DNA of 64,000 nt from Glandiceps talaboti (GCF_964340395.1 NC_135556.1:12835410-12899409), one strand, 5' to 3'. Positions 33,701 through 45,857 are shown, counted from the first letter of the stretch. Program-made: numbers and translations. Notes: generated by a model not told the origin, from the sequence alone.

Positions 33701-36700
33701 TAGTGAACTTTCTGAGGTTACCAGAGAATGGTCTTGAATTGTGTTCTATATTCCTGAAGTACTAGTATTTCTCATGTTTTCAAATCCAAAATTTCACTTG
33801 TGCTAAGTTTAATCTTGAGTGTGTGATGCTGCCACGAACATCTTTTAATATCAGTGATGCAAAGCTCAACTTTTCACAATATGAAAAGATGTTCATGTAC
33901 TTGTATCAACCAATATTTCATATTTGTCAATTTATGATTGCCAGTACTTTAAACGTTATTGTAAGATTTTTATAATACCCAGTAAATAAACCAGTATTTC
34001 TAATAAATTTTATAAATCGAGGATGTAGATGTGAGCTGGTTGCTGGCAAGAACAACCAGCTACTCTGCAATTTCCTGCCAGCTTGCTACTTTTCCAGGAA
34101 TTGTTATTTCAACTACTATATCAGGGTTCGTACACTTAAAACAAAACAAAATTCCAGGACTTTCCAGGGGTTTTTCGTCAGTTTTCCAAGGGTATTCATA
34201 TTGATTTTGGCCATTTTCCAGGGGTGTTGACACTAAAGTAATGACTAATTAAAAAAAAATTTGCACTGCTACTCCATTTGAAAAAAAAAATTGATGCAGG
34301 ACTGACAGTAGAAAGAAAAAATTGCTGTCACTGGACTGGAAAAAAAATTGCTCCCGTACCTACTGCCTCCATACCCCCCCCCCCCCAAATCAAATGGTTC
34401 TCCCCTAAGTAGCCGTTTCGTCAAGCTGGTACACTGATCGTGTAAGATTGAGTCGCAGCATTCGTCAGTCTAATTCAGACATATACAGAAAAATAAATAA
34501 TTTTTTTCTTCAAAATTTTGAATGAAAACGTCATTTACGTAACGAAATTTCGAGCTATGAATAACTGAATACATTCATCGCTTGCGTCTCGATGTTTATG
34601 TCCTGATGCCACGAGTTGCGGAACATCGCGATTTCTCAACTCAACTTGACCATTGACGAATGTTACTGTACCGAAAACATAAAACAGTAGTTTATTCTTT
34701 TAGAACATGTAACACAAATACCCATTTATCGACGACATAAAAGTCAAAACCGTACTTCCACAACCCGGAAATTCAACTGCACTTCCCTAGGCCGTAGTAT
34801 TGCCATGCCTGAGTTTCTAGTAGTAGTATGTCGGACTCGTGCGCCGAACTTGTAACAATTTCTAGTCGTGGTTGATGATGCTTTGATACTCGCTACAATG
34901 TTACGATAATCTTGTTAACAGACCCACTGTTACCCCTGGCCGGGACTGTTACAATATCATGTCCCTGAAATGGCGACTGGGAGATGGAGTAGCAATATGC
35001 AAGATCGAAACAAACACTGCGCGCTGCGGTGCCCATTCAACTACGCATAGGCACGGTCTGTGGGGAAAAGTGTTTCGTGGAACGATCGTTTGACTGTCTG
35101 GGTCTAATCGGCGTGAATTTTGATTCACCACCGTGGCGAATGACTTTGAAAATATTTTCGACATTTTACATTTACGAGATTCAGAATCATATGAATGGGT
35201 GGCTCGAGCACAGACATGACGATCGTCAATATTAATTGATCGATTGGTCATGATCATTTTCCAGGGTTTTCCAGGGGTAGGGCACATTTTCCAGGGTTTT
35301 CCAGGGTTTTCCAGGGAGGGTTTGAAATTCCAGGGTTTTCCAGGGTTTTCCAGGACCGTACGAACCCTGTATATATCAATCATTGGACTGATTCATGAGT
35401 CTCCCTCATAGGTATAACTGCCTACTTTTCCAATTTTTCATGCTACTCTTAAAATTAGATACATTCCATGATTCCTGTAAATACAGTGATGTATAAAAAA
35501 AAACACTTGTAGAGTCTACAGACCAACTATATTCTTTCAAATCATTGATTTCCTTGACTGATAACTACAGTTGCTGGTTCTAGTTCCTTAGACAGTCACA
35601 TTAGGTTATGGGATTTAGAGAGTGGTAAACAGATGAGATTGATGGATGCAGGTCCTGTTGATGCATGGACTATTGCTTTCTCTCCTGATGCCAGGCATTT
35701 AGCCACAGGAAGCCACACTGGCAAAATTAATCTGTTTGGTGTGGAAAGTGGAAAGAAGGAACATGCTCTGGATACCAGAGGAAAATTTACCCTCAGTATA
35801 GCTTATGTAAGTATTTGTCTGGATTGTTTAGGCAAATAAACATGATGTATGATGGTGTATTATTTTCATTTTCTAGACTAGTAACAATAAAAAACAAAGA
35901 ATATTCGACTAAAACCACATTTTAGTTACCTAGTAAAATCTACCCTGGTTTTCCCTAGTTGCCCAAAACTTTGTTATGTATATGTCATATTTTGATATGG
36001 TTTGAAATTCAGAAAGAAACAACAAATGTAGTAAATCCAAGAAAACGAAATTTCAAGAACATTGATACCAACCCCACCTTCTGTTATTGTAACAGGAACA
36101 TTTTGTTATTTGGCACAAGATTTGGAGAAATACATCATTTTACTTTGTACTTAAATATTGTTGTTGGAGTGTTCATACAGCTAATGTTATGTTTCAGTTT
36201 ATGTTTATGATACAGTTGAAGAAATGGCAAAACAAAATGTACAGACTATTAATGTGCGAATGTTTGTGGATCAAAAAGTTGAACACCTACAGAAAAAAGT
36301 AACTGTAAGCAATAGTACCATTTAGACAAGTGACTGGAACCACAGAGGTTCTTATAGTGGTCCGAGTTGGAGCTAAGCGTTAATCATAGACTAGTGATAC
36401 AGATTGGGCCTACTGAGGCAGTTCAACTAAGCTGGAGCGAAACATCTTGGCCAGAAATGTCTGCTGATAACTATTTATGATTCAGAGATAATTTGTATGT
36501 TATTTGTTTATGATATAGTGATATTTCCTACGTTGTATTTCATGTCTTATTTATGATTTAGTGATATTTCCTGACATTTTGTTTGTCTACATGTATGTTT
36601 TGATTCAGAGTCCAGATGGTAAATACATAGCTAGTGGTGCCATTGATGGAATTGTTAACATATTTGATATACAAACTGGTAAACTTATTCACACATTGGA

Positions 36701-39206
36701 AGGTTGGTAACATTTAATAATTATTATTCACTAACAATTTTATAATGAACTCATTGGGAGACATTGAAAAGATTTGTTAGAATGAAGTGTTTGCTATAGT
36801 GAAGTATGTATGCCATTGGAAATACAAGTTTGGGGGCATGACAGGGTGTTTGTTATTACAGAACGTTCACTATAGCAGGGTTCATTATAAAGAGGTTGCA
36901 GAGTAATTTGAATCAGAGACAACTTTCACTTCGTCTACTTTGACATATAATACAATGGTATATCAAATACTGCTTTAAGAATCTTAATATATGTGCAGAT
37001 AAACTGAAGAGCTTCTGCTTAAAATTTTCTAATAATCACCACTTGTTTGAAGGAAGGTTGTGCACTCACCTGGGCAGGGAGAGTGGTGGTCAGTCCTCCA
37101 ATCACCAATTTCAGGTTTGAATAAACTACTCTTAGGGAAATGCTAGGTGAGAGGGGAGACAATAGTCAAACTCTCAAGACTTGACTGTAAGTTAAATCAC
37201 CATATCAGTGCTGGAATAGATTGGCAATAGTTTAGCAAATATGGTTATAACCACTCTTCCCACTGTACCCAACCAAAACAATGTGCCAGGGACCAGACTA
37301 CAAGTAAGAACAAGCTAGGATTAAAAAGCTCTCTACCCTACAGTAAACAGAGGATTAATTACTGGTATTCTCTCTATTTGATTTCTATCATGACAGGTCA
37401 TGCTATGCCTATCAGATCACTGTGTTTTTCACCAGACTCCCAATTATTAGCCACAGCATCAGATGATTGGCATATTAAAATCTATGATGTGTAAGTATTG
37501 ACCAATCAAATGATTTCATTTGAACAGTAATTCTAAGTTCCTACTGGAAATGAAGCAGTTATGTGCATTTACTTTTGGTGCTTAATGTATGTATGATGGG
37601 GGGGGGGGGCTGTGTCTTTGACGAAGACTTGTTTATGTGTGTTAGTATTCAGTCTTGCAAATAAAGGAAATTAATCATCATCACCCAGAGGACTGTCAAC
37701 AATATGTCCCAGTTTGTTTCTTGTGTAATCACATTTTATCACCAATGTTTATAGACTGTAAGATACGTCGTGACGTTTCGCCCTCACCGGCCTCCTCTCA
37801 TGTGTTAGGGGTTGCCCGATGTTTGAGGGTGCCCCGTCACGGCGTACCTTACAGACTGCAATGTTTACAGTCCTTTCCAAATAGAACAAATACAGTTTAG
37901 TCCATTAGAAAATGCAGATTAAAGTAAACTTCAAAGAAGGCCACTGTATGGCATACACAATTTATTTCGGTTGTTATGATTTCGTTTCAGACAACATGCA
38001 AATTTGGCAGGTACACTTTCAGGTCATGGGTCATGGGTAACGAGTGTCAACTTCAGTCCAGATAATACTCATTTTGTATCATGGTAAGTGTCATTTGTTA
38101 TGTAATAAATCTGATATTGTCAGATGAGTGTCAAATAAACTTTGTGTCTTGTAGCTGGGAAAATAAAGATTGTTTGAATCTTGTAAATTTATCATTTCAT
38201 TAGTGTTGTTATACAGTGATGGAGTTGGTTGATTGGAATTGTGTCAATTTATAAACTACACTTTAGTGTAAAATGTATTTATCAATCAATCAATCAGTGA
38301 ATTAAAAAAATTGCCAGTTTCCACTACGATGTAGAGTTCAGAGGTGCTGTACAGTTAGAATGCTCTGGAGAATAGATATGTCTTTAAGTTCTTTTTGGAG
38401 GTGTTAGCTGTTCTTTTTGGAGGTGTTAGCTGTTGGTTTTTGTCGCATTTCCAATGACAGTGCATTCCATAAACAGGGTGCAGCACGTGAGAATGCCTGC
38501 CTGCCATATGACAATAGTTTGTACTTCGTTTAATGCAATAAACATTTGGCAGGTGTCCTGGGAGTTGGCTTCATGTGAATTATGTCAGATATGTAGGTTG
38601 GCAATAGTGCTATCTAACATTGCTGTTGACCAAACAAGGTTGCTGCAAAGTTGGTACAGTCATGACCACCAGGCCTGTAGTGTACAGGTAAATGAATTCA
38701 GACCTGTAGATTTCTAGCTGTGCGTATAGATTTACCGTACCAGCTGTTCTTGTAACAACCCATTCTTGTTTGATTTTGATAGTTCTTCTGATAAATCAGT
38801 GAAGATTTGGGATGCAGGTAGCAGGCAGTGTGTAGCTACATTCTATGACCATTATGACCAGGTGAGTATTGCAAACCTGTACTGAGTGATAAGGTCAGAC
38901 GTTTAGCCTTCAAACTCTCTGATATTATTCCCCAATATTTTGTTGTTCAGCCAACAAAATTACTTGTGAGTCACAGATAATTAGTCCCGAGACTTGGCTA
39001 TCTTGCTTGACATGTTGAGCCAAAGCAATATCAAGCTAGTAAGCTAAGTCTCTGGGCTAACAGATCATCTCATGATTTGTTAATGTTGTCATTTGTCTGT
39101 GTTTTGTCTGTTGTAGGTGTGGCAGGCCAAATATAATGGCAATGGATCCAAGATTGTATCAGTTTCTGATGACAGAGCAGTACATGTTTATGACTGTCCT
39201 TTGTAA
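30745..39206 (+). CDS. WDR61: WDR61/SKI8 WD40 protein
   Basis: A seven-bladed WD40 protein of the Ski complex (cytoplasmic RNA decay with the exosome) and of the PAF1 complex (transcription elongation). Exons: ATG at 30745-30747 (proposed), 32610-32743, 33195-33280, 35571-35806, 36609-36702, 37397-37490, 37991-38083, 38783-38861 and 39117-39206. Total 302 aa; human has 305. Hallmarks are [105 protein letters not shown] and the end HVYDCPL. The first exon places ATG directly against GTGAGT and is inferred from phase alone. An earlier ATG at 30723 opens a short overlapping frame. Intron 33281-35570 is U12-like with a GA donor. A polyadenylation signal may be AATAAA at about 39907. Confidence 0.95.
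31121..31260. mobile_element. 140-bp MITE-like element (family D), copy 1
   Basis: A 17-bp perfect terminal inverted repeat (AGTCCTGCTTGCAGACG and its complement) plus a second inner pair around GTCTCGATTCTG / CAGAATCGAGTC. First WDR61 intron. Confidence 0.85.
31730..31837. mobile_element. MITE-like element (family D), copy 2
   Basis: AGTCCTGTTTGCA...GTTCTGATATTGT and complementary ACAATATCAGAATTGAGTC...TCTGCAAGTAGGGCT. Diverged relative of 31121-31260, about 470 bp away. Confidence 0.75.
32925..33015. repeat. dispersed repeat (family E), copy 1
   Basis: ACACAAGTTCTCTTCTTTCA, CTTTTGATTGCGAA, ACATGTTTTCGAACAAATCA and TTCTTCAGTGTCTAACTG match 43455-43555 in the same orientation. Confidence 0.75.
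33281..35570 (+). other. WDR61 intron 2, U12-type with GA donor
   Basis: The 3' end has TTCCTTGAC at 35550-35558, a perfect U12 branch-site match, ending 12 bp before the AG at 35569-35570. The only reading-frame-exact donor is at 33281, with intron sequence GAATCCTTTTATC. This is one base away (A for T at +2) from the U12 donor GTATCCTTT. Splicing there restores NPSGT-IAGSSSLD, the same spacing as the human protein. A U2-style alternative at 33272 (GTGGCA) would drop three residues. Confidence 0.7.
34122..35369. mobile_element. 1.25-kb non-autonomous DNA element, hAT-like ends
   Basis: Begins CAGGGTTCGTACAC and ends CCGTACGAACCCTG, giving inverted ends of about 12 bp. Both ends are filled with TTCCAGG and TTTTCCAGGG words in inverted orientation. 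CAGGGTTCGTAC-type ends are typical of animal hAT elements. The flanking 8 bp do not form a clean duplication. The inside has higher GC from about 34600 to 35230 and no recognisable transposase. It sits wholly inside the WDR61 U12-like intron. Confidence 0.75.
37753..37857. mobile_element. 105-bp MITE-like element (family F), copy 1
   Basis: Ends AGACTGTAAGATACGTCGTG ... and the complement of CACGGCGTACCTTACAGACT. The inner pair is CGCCCTCACCGG / GAGGGTGCCCCG. A GC-rich element in a WDR61 intron. The second copy is at 54586-54682. Confidence 0.8.
38925..39080. mobile_element. diverged family A-like element
   Basis: Left end TATTATTCCCCAATATTTTG and TTCAGCCAAC resembles family A, while the inside has a different hairpin (GAGACTTGGCTATCTTGCTTG / AAGCTAGTAAGCTAAGTCTC). 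Last WDR61 intron. Confidence 0.45.
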
Positions 39207-39209
39207 TAT

Positions 39210-40910
39210 TATTATGTACAGACTGAAAACCAACAGAACTGCTTGGATATCTTCATATTACCATCTTTGGAATATTCTTAAAAAACTGCATCCATACTGA
39301 GGAGTCACCTGAACTGTTACATTATGTGTAAATAGTATTATGTATTGCATAACAAACGACAGGTATCAAGGTGACCAGGGACAATGAAGTTATGTAACTT
39401 TTTTTGAGTGTCATATGCAAGGCTTTGAGCAGTCATTTTTGATGTCAGCTTCCAAAGTATGTTTATTTCAACATACAATTTTAAATGTATGGAATTAAAG
39501 TCTAAGCACTGTCAAGAGTTATGACGCAAATGCTTATGTAACAAGTGTCGTCCACTCACCAAGTCTATTGTACATGCTTGCAACTACAAATCAGTTTTCA
39601 TGTCTTCATACCTGGACTGCTATTCTTACGCTTTGCCTACTTTGAACGTGTACTTATATGAGATGTGTTGTCATCTCCTCACCAAGACAGTTGTACATGT
39701 TTGCAACTCCCAAATCAGCTTTCATGTCTTTAAACCCAGACTGTTATTCTTGAAGAACATCAACAATACAATACAAATTGACAATGAACATATTTCATCA
39801 ATTTTAAACAGTCAGGTTTCATGTCCTCATACCCAGTAAAAACACTTCTCGCTTAGTTTCAAACTTTTTATTTGGAAACTTGAAAATGTAACAGTTCAAC
39901 TGTATAAATAAATCACAGATTTTCATTTCTATTGTATGTTGTGAATGTTGTCTATAAATGTGGTGGCATATACAACAATGGCAAGCCAACTACCGGCTTG
40001 CTAATGCCATAGACGTAGAGCATCTCTCTCCAACATCTATGCTAATACAGACACAACTAAGACTATTATAGTAACATGTTGATATCAGTTATCAATGGAC
40101 AATCATGCAATTACACTCACACAAGGGATGCATCAGTAAGTTTTTCTCAAGTGGCCACACATTTGGGGACTTTCAGTGTTTTACACTATCTTAATTACAG
40201 GGTGTGTATATCCATATAACCACAGCACTGCTATCACCCACTTGTGTAATCTACCGCATTCATCAACAGTTTTATTTGAGTCTAACTTAGTTTGCCAATA
40301 GCTTGCTTCCAAAGTAATATCATCATTAACATTTATACACCTTTGTGGTAACATTAATAGTTCAAATACACATCTACTATATACCAGTATTATGTGCAAG
40401 AAGGGACTCGATGATCAATTTACTGCAGTAATCCCATCTGCAGTTGCTATTTTTTATACTTTTACAAAGTACAATATATTACCCTCAACTCTCCGATTTA
40501 TGCTCTTATCTCCTTGAAATCAGACAAATCTCACCATTCTCCATTGCTAGGAAATCCGTATTCAAAAGTCAGTTTTGTACAGCATAATTAAATCATTACA
40601 TTATCACGTTTATCTATTTTGTTGTCTTGACAGTATATGCTGTATCAACTACTTTCATTTGTTGAATCATTGGTAGGGAAAGGCAATCACTATTTCAAAC
40701 ATTTGATGATAAATGGATGACAGTAAAATCTGTCCTATCTCTCAGCTTCATTACAGCTTCATTGTATCAAAAAATCTTACAGTAACTACCAGCATTGTAA
40801 ACTGAAAGATTCATAATTGTACGCATACCTTTTAACACTCAACTGAACACAATCTGTACATTGGCACAGTGAAAATACAAGGTACTGTCTGTTGATGTTC
40901 AATACGTTTG
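39210..40910. other. WDR61 3' UTR and intergenic DNA
   Basis: Starts with the WDR61 3' UTR, probably to near the AATAAA at about 39907. A short direct duplication (CTCACCAAG...TTGTACATG, then CAAATCAG.TTTCATGTCTT) recurs at about 39556-39610 and 39676-39735. At 40460-40540 is a fragment of the family A flank (CAAAGTACAATATATTACCC). Confidence 0.5.
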
Positions 40911-40914
40911 GTTG

Positions 40915-41240
40915 TAGGTTTGTCAGTGGCTTAGTGGTTAGTTTGTATTTCTCTCACCACTGCAGTCTGTGTTCAAACCCACCAAGCATTGGCTGTGTTT
41001 TGATTTTACAATTTCCCAGATCTGTATATAAGAAGTGTGGTTCTCAGTTTGAGTGTACTACACACAATGCAACTTTCCCCCAGATACTCTGGATTTCTCT
41101 GCGTTAACACTAGGGCACTTGGGTACTATACAAGTGGCAGCCATATTTTAATTTCTGAATTCCATTCAAATTAATAAAGTACTCAGCATACATTATCATT
41201 ATTATCATCATTACATATAAAATATGTTGATTGATTAATA
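40915..41240 (+). repeat. tRNA-derived SINE-like element
   Basis: TGGCTTAGTGGTTAG (about 40926-40940) fits a tRNA A box, and GTGTTCAAACCCACC (about 40969-40983) fits a B box at a natural distance. The downstream body ends in an ATTATCATT simple tail (about 41200-41215). Intact promoter boxes suggest a SINE rather than a functional tRNA, since no cloverleaf closes. Confidence 0.55.
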
Positions 41241-41671
41241 CTTGATGCGTTTATAAAAGTTTCAACAACATTTTGCAACCTGTTCTACTGTAGTGTGTTT
41301 TCATTAAATTATGTACTGTCATATCAGCCTGTGGCCTTAAGACGACAAAATATACGAGTGATTACAGGAGAACTCACAATATAACAAATCTTTGAGTCTA
41401 TCGGTATCACATACAATGTAGTTAGTGTCTTCATTTATTTGTTATCAAGACTAGTTAGTATTTCAGTGACCATTCAATGGTAACTAATCCCAAAAATGGT
41501 AAAATATATGGATTCTCATTTAGAAACAATTTAGAAACTGTCCACATCAGCTGATACGATGAGTCTTCACTGTGTAAATAATACAATGTCTTCAGTGTTT
41601 CCTCTAAGACTTGTAGAAATGAAATATATGGCTGATGCAGTTGTAAGGGAAGGTCTGGACACCACAGTTCA

Positions 41672-41830
41672 TTAATATTATTCCCCAATATTTTTCTTTG
41701 CTTAAGCAAGGAAAATATGAGTGACCTAAGGGGTCTTGTCACTATGAGTCAAAGATGAGAAGTGACAAACCTATAGGTTACAAGTATTTTGCAGCTGAAA
41801 GAAGGAAAACATTGGGAATAATATAATTAT
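41672..41830. mobile_element. family A element, copy 3
   Basis: TATTATTCCCCAATATTTTTC, GAGTGACCTAAGGGG, TCTTGTCACTATGAGTC and, on the right, complementary AAGTGACAAACC...GGAAAACATTGGGAATAATA. Downstream of the LRR gene. Confidence 0.75.
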
Positions 41831-42164
41831 ACCTGCATAAGCTTAATTTATGAAAAACATTATGATTAAGAGTAATGGGGACTTTGAACATTTTTACTAA
41901 TATTTTTGAGCACTACACAATGGATGTTGCTGTGAAGTAGAATGACTAGTGTACGAAACCCACATTTTGTGTTTGAATGTGTTCAACTTGCACGTCGTAT
42001 AAAACATTTTTGCAATGAATGTATGATGAGTTACTCAAGTCACAACAGTTCATACGAGTTTGAGATTTCGGCCTGCAACTAACACATCTTAGAGGAAACA
42101 CAGACATTTCATCTCAGCCAAATCATATAGAAGTACTTGTGATATGTATGTCATCCAGTAAATA

Positions 42165-45100
42165 TCATGTACTATCAAGACTATAAGGCACTGCAGGCTT
42201 TCTCTTCTTTTTTGATCTCTGTAAACGATAAAAGAAGAAATTTTGTGTTGAATTAAGAACTATGGCTCTCGTATGGTTAGTGTACGTAACAAAATGAGAC
42301 ATAGTACATCCCTAACATCAAATTAAAAAGATAGTTTGTTTTCGATAACACAACCAACTCTAGTTTAAGCTGCCAACCTCAAACATTTATTTTACATTCA
42401 AAAAGGTCAAATGGTGGGAATTACAATTACTTCTATTTTCCTGTAAATCTTCTTGTCTTGCCAACCAAAGTATCTTTGGCCAATTTTTAAAACAAAATCC
42501 AATTCCTGAGAAACCAGGTCTTTTCAGACTGTAAGTTAAATCTATACGACACAGTCTGTATATTTTGTTTGTCTAATTCAAATATAATTATCTCCATTTA
42601 CACTCTATCAAACTATCACAGAAATATTGTGACCAACTAGTACCTTGTCTGTTGGTGCGAATAAATTCTCAAAAAAAAAAACCCAAAAACAAAAAAAAAT
42701 TCCAGCCTACCTACCCTATTTTCTGAAGTTATGCTATCACAAACAATTTTAACAAACCCAAGGTAGAATGTGACTTGGGGCCAAATACATAAAGAAGTGG
42801 AAAAATTCATAATGAACTTGACTTTCTCATCAGTAAAATGCTTCTGATGATAAAAAATGTAAAATGAAATTATGAATTTGCTCTTGGGTCATAATACATG
42901 AACTTAAATGAATGCATTGGATTATATATTCCTTTACTGTTACATATTGTTTGTTTGCCAGCTTGGAAATGATCTGGTGCAGCAATATTTAATCAAACTA
43001 ACCTTTTGCTGCAAACACAATCTCCTGACAAAAACTGAAGTGTGTAGTCATTATAACTTCGGGTAACAATTTTCAATTTTGTGTTTCAGTGGAACAAAAG
43101 TTTACGTTAATACAATGGTTTACCAACACAGGTAAATTTGTGTTTGAGTATTACACTTACAGAACACATTGAGACTGAATCTGGTATTATTACAAATCTT
43201 ACCTTCTTCCTTGCTGAATTTTCACTACCACTCTGGACTGGAAGCTGTCGGAAAATTCTCTCTGCCTCTTTTCTTTCATCAGGCTCTATTTTATTGTCAT
43301 CTAGTACTTCTAAGTTTGGTAACTGACTTATAACATATTGTCTGGTGAAAAGGGATGGAAAAAATCGATATTATATTAAATAATAATAAAAATTTATGTT
43401 TTGTCATTTTGGAATTTAGATTTGCCACTTCGAGTTATTACCTACAGACATACTGTATACACAAGTTCTCTTCTTCCACTTTTGATGGCGAAGCAGACAT
43501 GTTTTGAACAAATCACTTGTCCTTCTTCAGTGTCTAACTGGATCTGACAGAATGATCCAAATTTACTGGAGGTGTTGAGTAACTAGAGAGGTGTGAAAAG
43601 GTTAGATTCAATATATGTAAATTCAGGTGTGAAAGTACTTGTCAGTTATGTACATCTACTGTTGCAAATCATAATTAATTAATTAATTTATTTATTTATT
43701 TATATATTGATGTATGTATTTACTGAAGGTAATTATGTATATTGTTAATTATTATCATTTTATGTGCATAGATATAGTATGGAAACTGTTTCTTGTAGCA
43801 CTGTCAAGTAAATCTGAAAAAAAAAAGTGTCACTTTCATACCTGTATTCTCTATATTGTTGATACGATCCACCATTGAAGTAGCTTGGTGCTGCAGGATT
43901 GTTCATCATACAGAGATAGCGTAAATTTGGAAATGACCTTGACAGCATATCAATGAAGATGGTCAAGTTTGAAATCTTATTCTGATTCAGCCACAGACAT
44001 GTTAGACTTGACAATGGTGGAAACTTGGTGTGAGACTTAATGTTATTATTGTCCAGAATCAGAGTGTTCAGATTCACAAAGTTCTCCAGAAATCGGACCT
44101 CACTGTAGGTTTATGTTAAGGATGATGAATGGGTGAAAACATTTGAACAGTGAGATTGAGGAACACAGTACAACACTGTTGTCCAGTTTCTTAACATGTC
44201 CAACTTCAGGACAGCTTGTTTGCAAAACTGTATTCTGCCATTGTCATACAAATTATCACAGGTTTCTTAGCACACTAGTCAACACTAAAAACATACAGTT
44301 ATTGCAAATATGCTTGTGGTTTGCAATTTACATAATTTTAATGAACTTCAAGATCACACTGCGTATGAAAATTAGTGACTGGCTGACATTCTTTTGGGTT
44401 TGGGAAGAATCTCCTCTGTCATACCGTACTTCACATTAAAAGTGTAGGTATGTAAAATGTAATTCTGTAGTAGATATGATTCTATTTTGCCTCTGTACAC
44501 CATCATACACATTTAGTATGCATATAATTTTTATGCAAATCCTTGCACATCTACAATACCACTCCATGACGAATCATGGGTTGCTTTTTATGTAATGGGA
44601 TGCCACTAATATATAGTGGAAACTAGGAATCTATCCACTATAGAATGTTCAAATTGTTGTCATGGTAGTGGGCCAGGGGCACAAATATGACACTATTAGT
44701 AAAGACATAATTTACATTCTTCACTTTTGGAAGAACATCGCTATTACATTGCATTTACATTTTTCAAATTTAGTTATGACACTACTGAAGCCCAGTCCTT
44801 ATCAGGTGCTTTCTGTGTTCCCTTGTCTGTCTTTAGAATACTTTCTCTTTGTGCCTCCTCTTTTCTGGCTTTTGGCCCCCATCAGATTGTTATGCACGTC
44901 TTGTCAACTTGAAACTTTCCAAAGCTGCATGGCAGCTATTGCCTTTACACGTAGGACATTTTCACATTTCCAAACTACTTGGCAATGGCAGCAAAAAAGA
45001 CCCACTATCATCAGTAATTGTTGTGGGTGGTAAAGACTAATTGATATTGCATAATTTATTGATCCTTGAGTAGCTGGTTGACTTTAAAATAATGATTGAC

Positions 45101-45428
45101 CTATATTTGCTTAGAAAGGTGTCCTATCAGCTGTCACTGTGTCAGGTGAGTACCATGACAATACCACTGTGAGGTGTTGTTGCATATTAAAACATGTGCA
45201 TATTATTACTATTATTGTAAACTTGATTATTTATAATTGTGCAAAATCAACTGATGTAGCAAAAACAGTACAATGTCATTATTGGCAGTAAGACTGCATA
45301 AAAGGATACGTAAACAGGTTATGACTTATGTCTAATTCTTCCAAAGTCTCGGCCTGGTCTCCGAGATATTTGACTGGAAATTCCGTCAGCTCCTGAAAAG
45401 CAAGCGACAGTCTCTGCCTTTCTCCCAT
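42165..45428 (-). CDS. small leucine-rich-repeat protein, LRMDA (C10orf11)-like
   Basis: Four exons on the complement in reading order: 45310-45428, 43842-44102, 43203-43341 and 42165-42218. They are in phase and give 190 aa (LRMDA about 198). The start [18 protein letters not shown] leads into LRR units [39 protein letters not shown] and [19 protein letters not shown], then the LRR-capping part [20 protein letters not shown] and [16 protein letters not shown]. It ends in a Lys/Arg-rich tail (RSKKKRKP). The cap and NxxYRxYxxxxLPNLxxLD pattern fits the LRMDA group, but other short LRR proteins cannot be excluded. The first intron is a textbook U12 intron: donor GTATCCTTTT, branch TCCTTAAC. It starts head to head with the TBC gene. 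Confidence 0.85.
42340..42710. repeat. dispersed repeat (family G), copy 1, about 370 bp
   Basis: Collinear with 58385-58750: AACAC(A)...TAGTT(T)AAGCT(G/A)CCAA, TTTACATTCAAAAA, TACTTCTATTT, GAGAAACC, CACAGTCTG(T/C)ATATT, then CAACTAGTA(C/T)CTTG. It lies in the last intron of the LRR gene. Confidence 0.75.
43450..43560. repeat. dispersed repeat (family E), copy 2
   Basis: TACACAAGTTCTCTTCTTCC, CTTTTGATGGCGAA, ACATGTTTTGAACAAATCAC and CTTCTTCAGTGTCTAACTGG as at 32925-33015. LRR gene intron. Confidence 0.75.
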
Positions 45429-45857
45429 TTCTCAAAAGTCAAACCTGTAAGGTACCACCAGTGACGCGTTTCAATGACTCATCGTATTTGGTTTAGATGG
45501 CAAGGAAATGCCTTGATAGCTACCGGTCTAAATGTAAATGAACAACACACGAACGGTAAGTTACTCATCTAGTCAGGTGATTAAAGATGACGTACATATT
45601 ATTTCAACTTTGACATATATGGACAAAACCATTACATAAAAGGTGGGGATGATTTGTCAAACGCATCTAATTATTGTAAATAAATAACATTTTGAGCTAT
45701 CCAGACATTGAATCTACTATAAATGATTGCATGTTATACTAAAATCATAAAAACAGTTTAAAAATCTGCTTGTTATAGCCAATAGAAACTCAGAACATCA
45801 TTTCTCCCCACCGTACTAAAGTCAGTGCAACTTCGATAGAAAATTGCCATAAGTATA
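45429..45857. promoter_or_regulatory. head-to-head gap, LRR gene and TBC gene
   Basis: 429 bp between the two start codons, read outward on opposite strands. The LRR side has CCTTACAG just upstream of its ATG, so it may have a 5' UTR intron. No core promoter motif is assigned. Confidence 0.5.

Noticed and set aside
34949-35383. 144-codon frame on the complement with repeated ENPGKPW
   Set aside because: It is a translation of the TTCCAGG-rich end of the hAT-like element.
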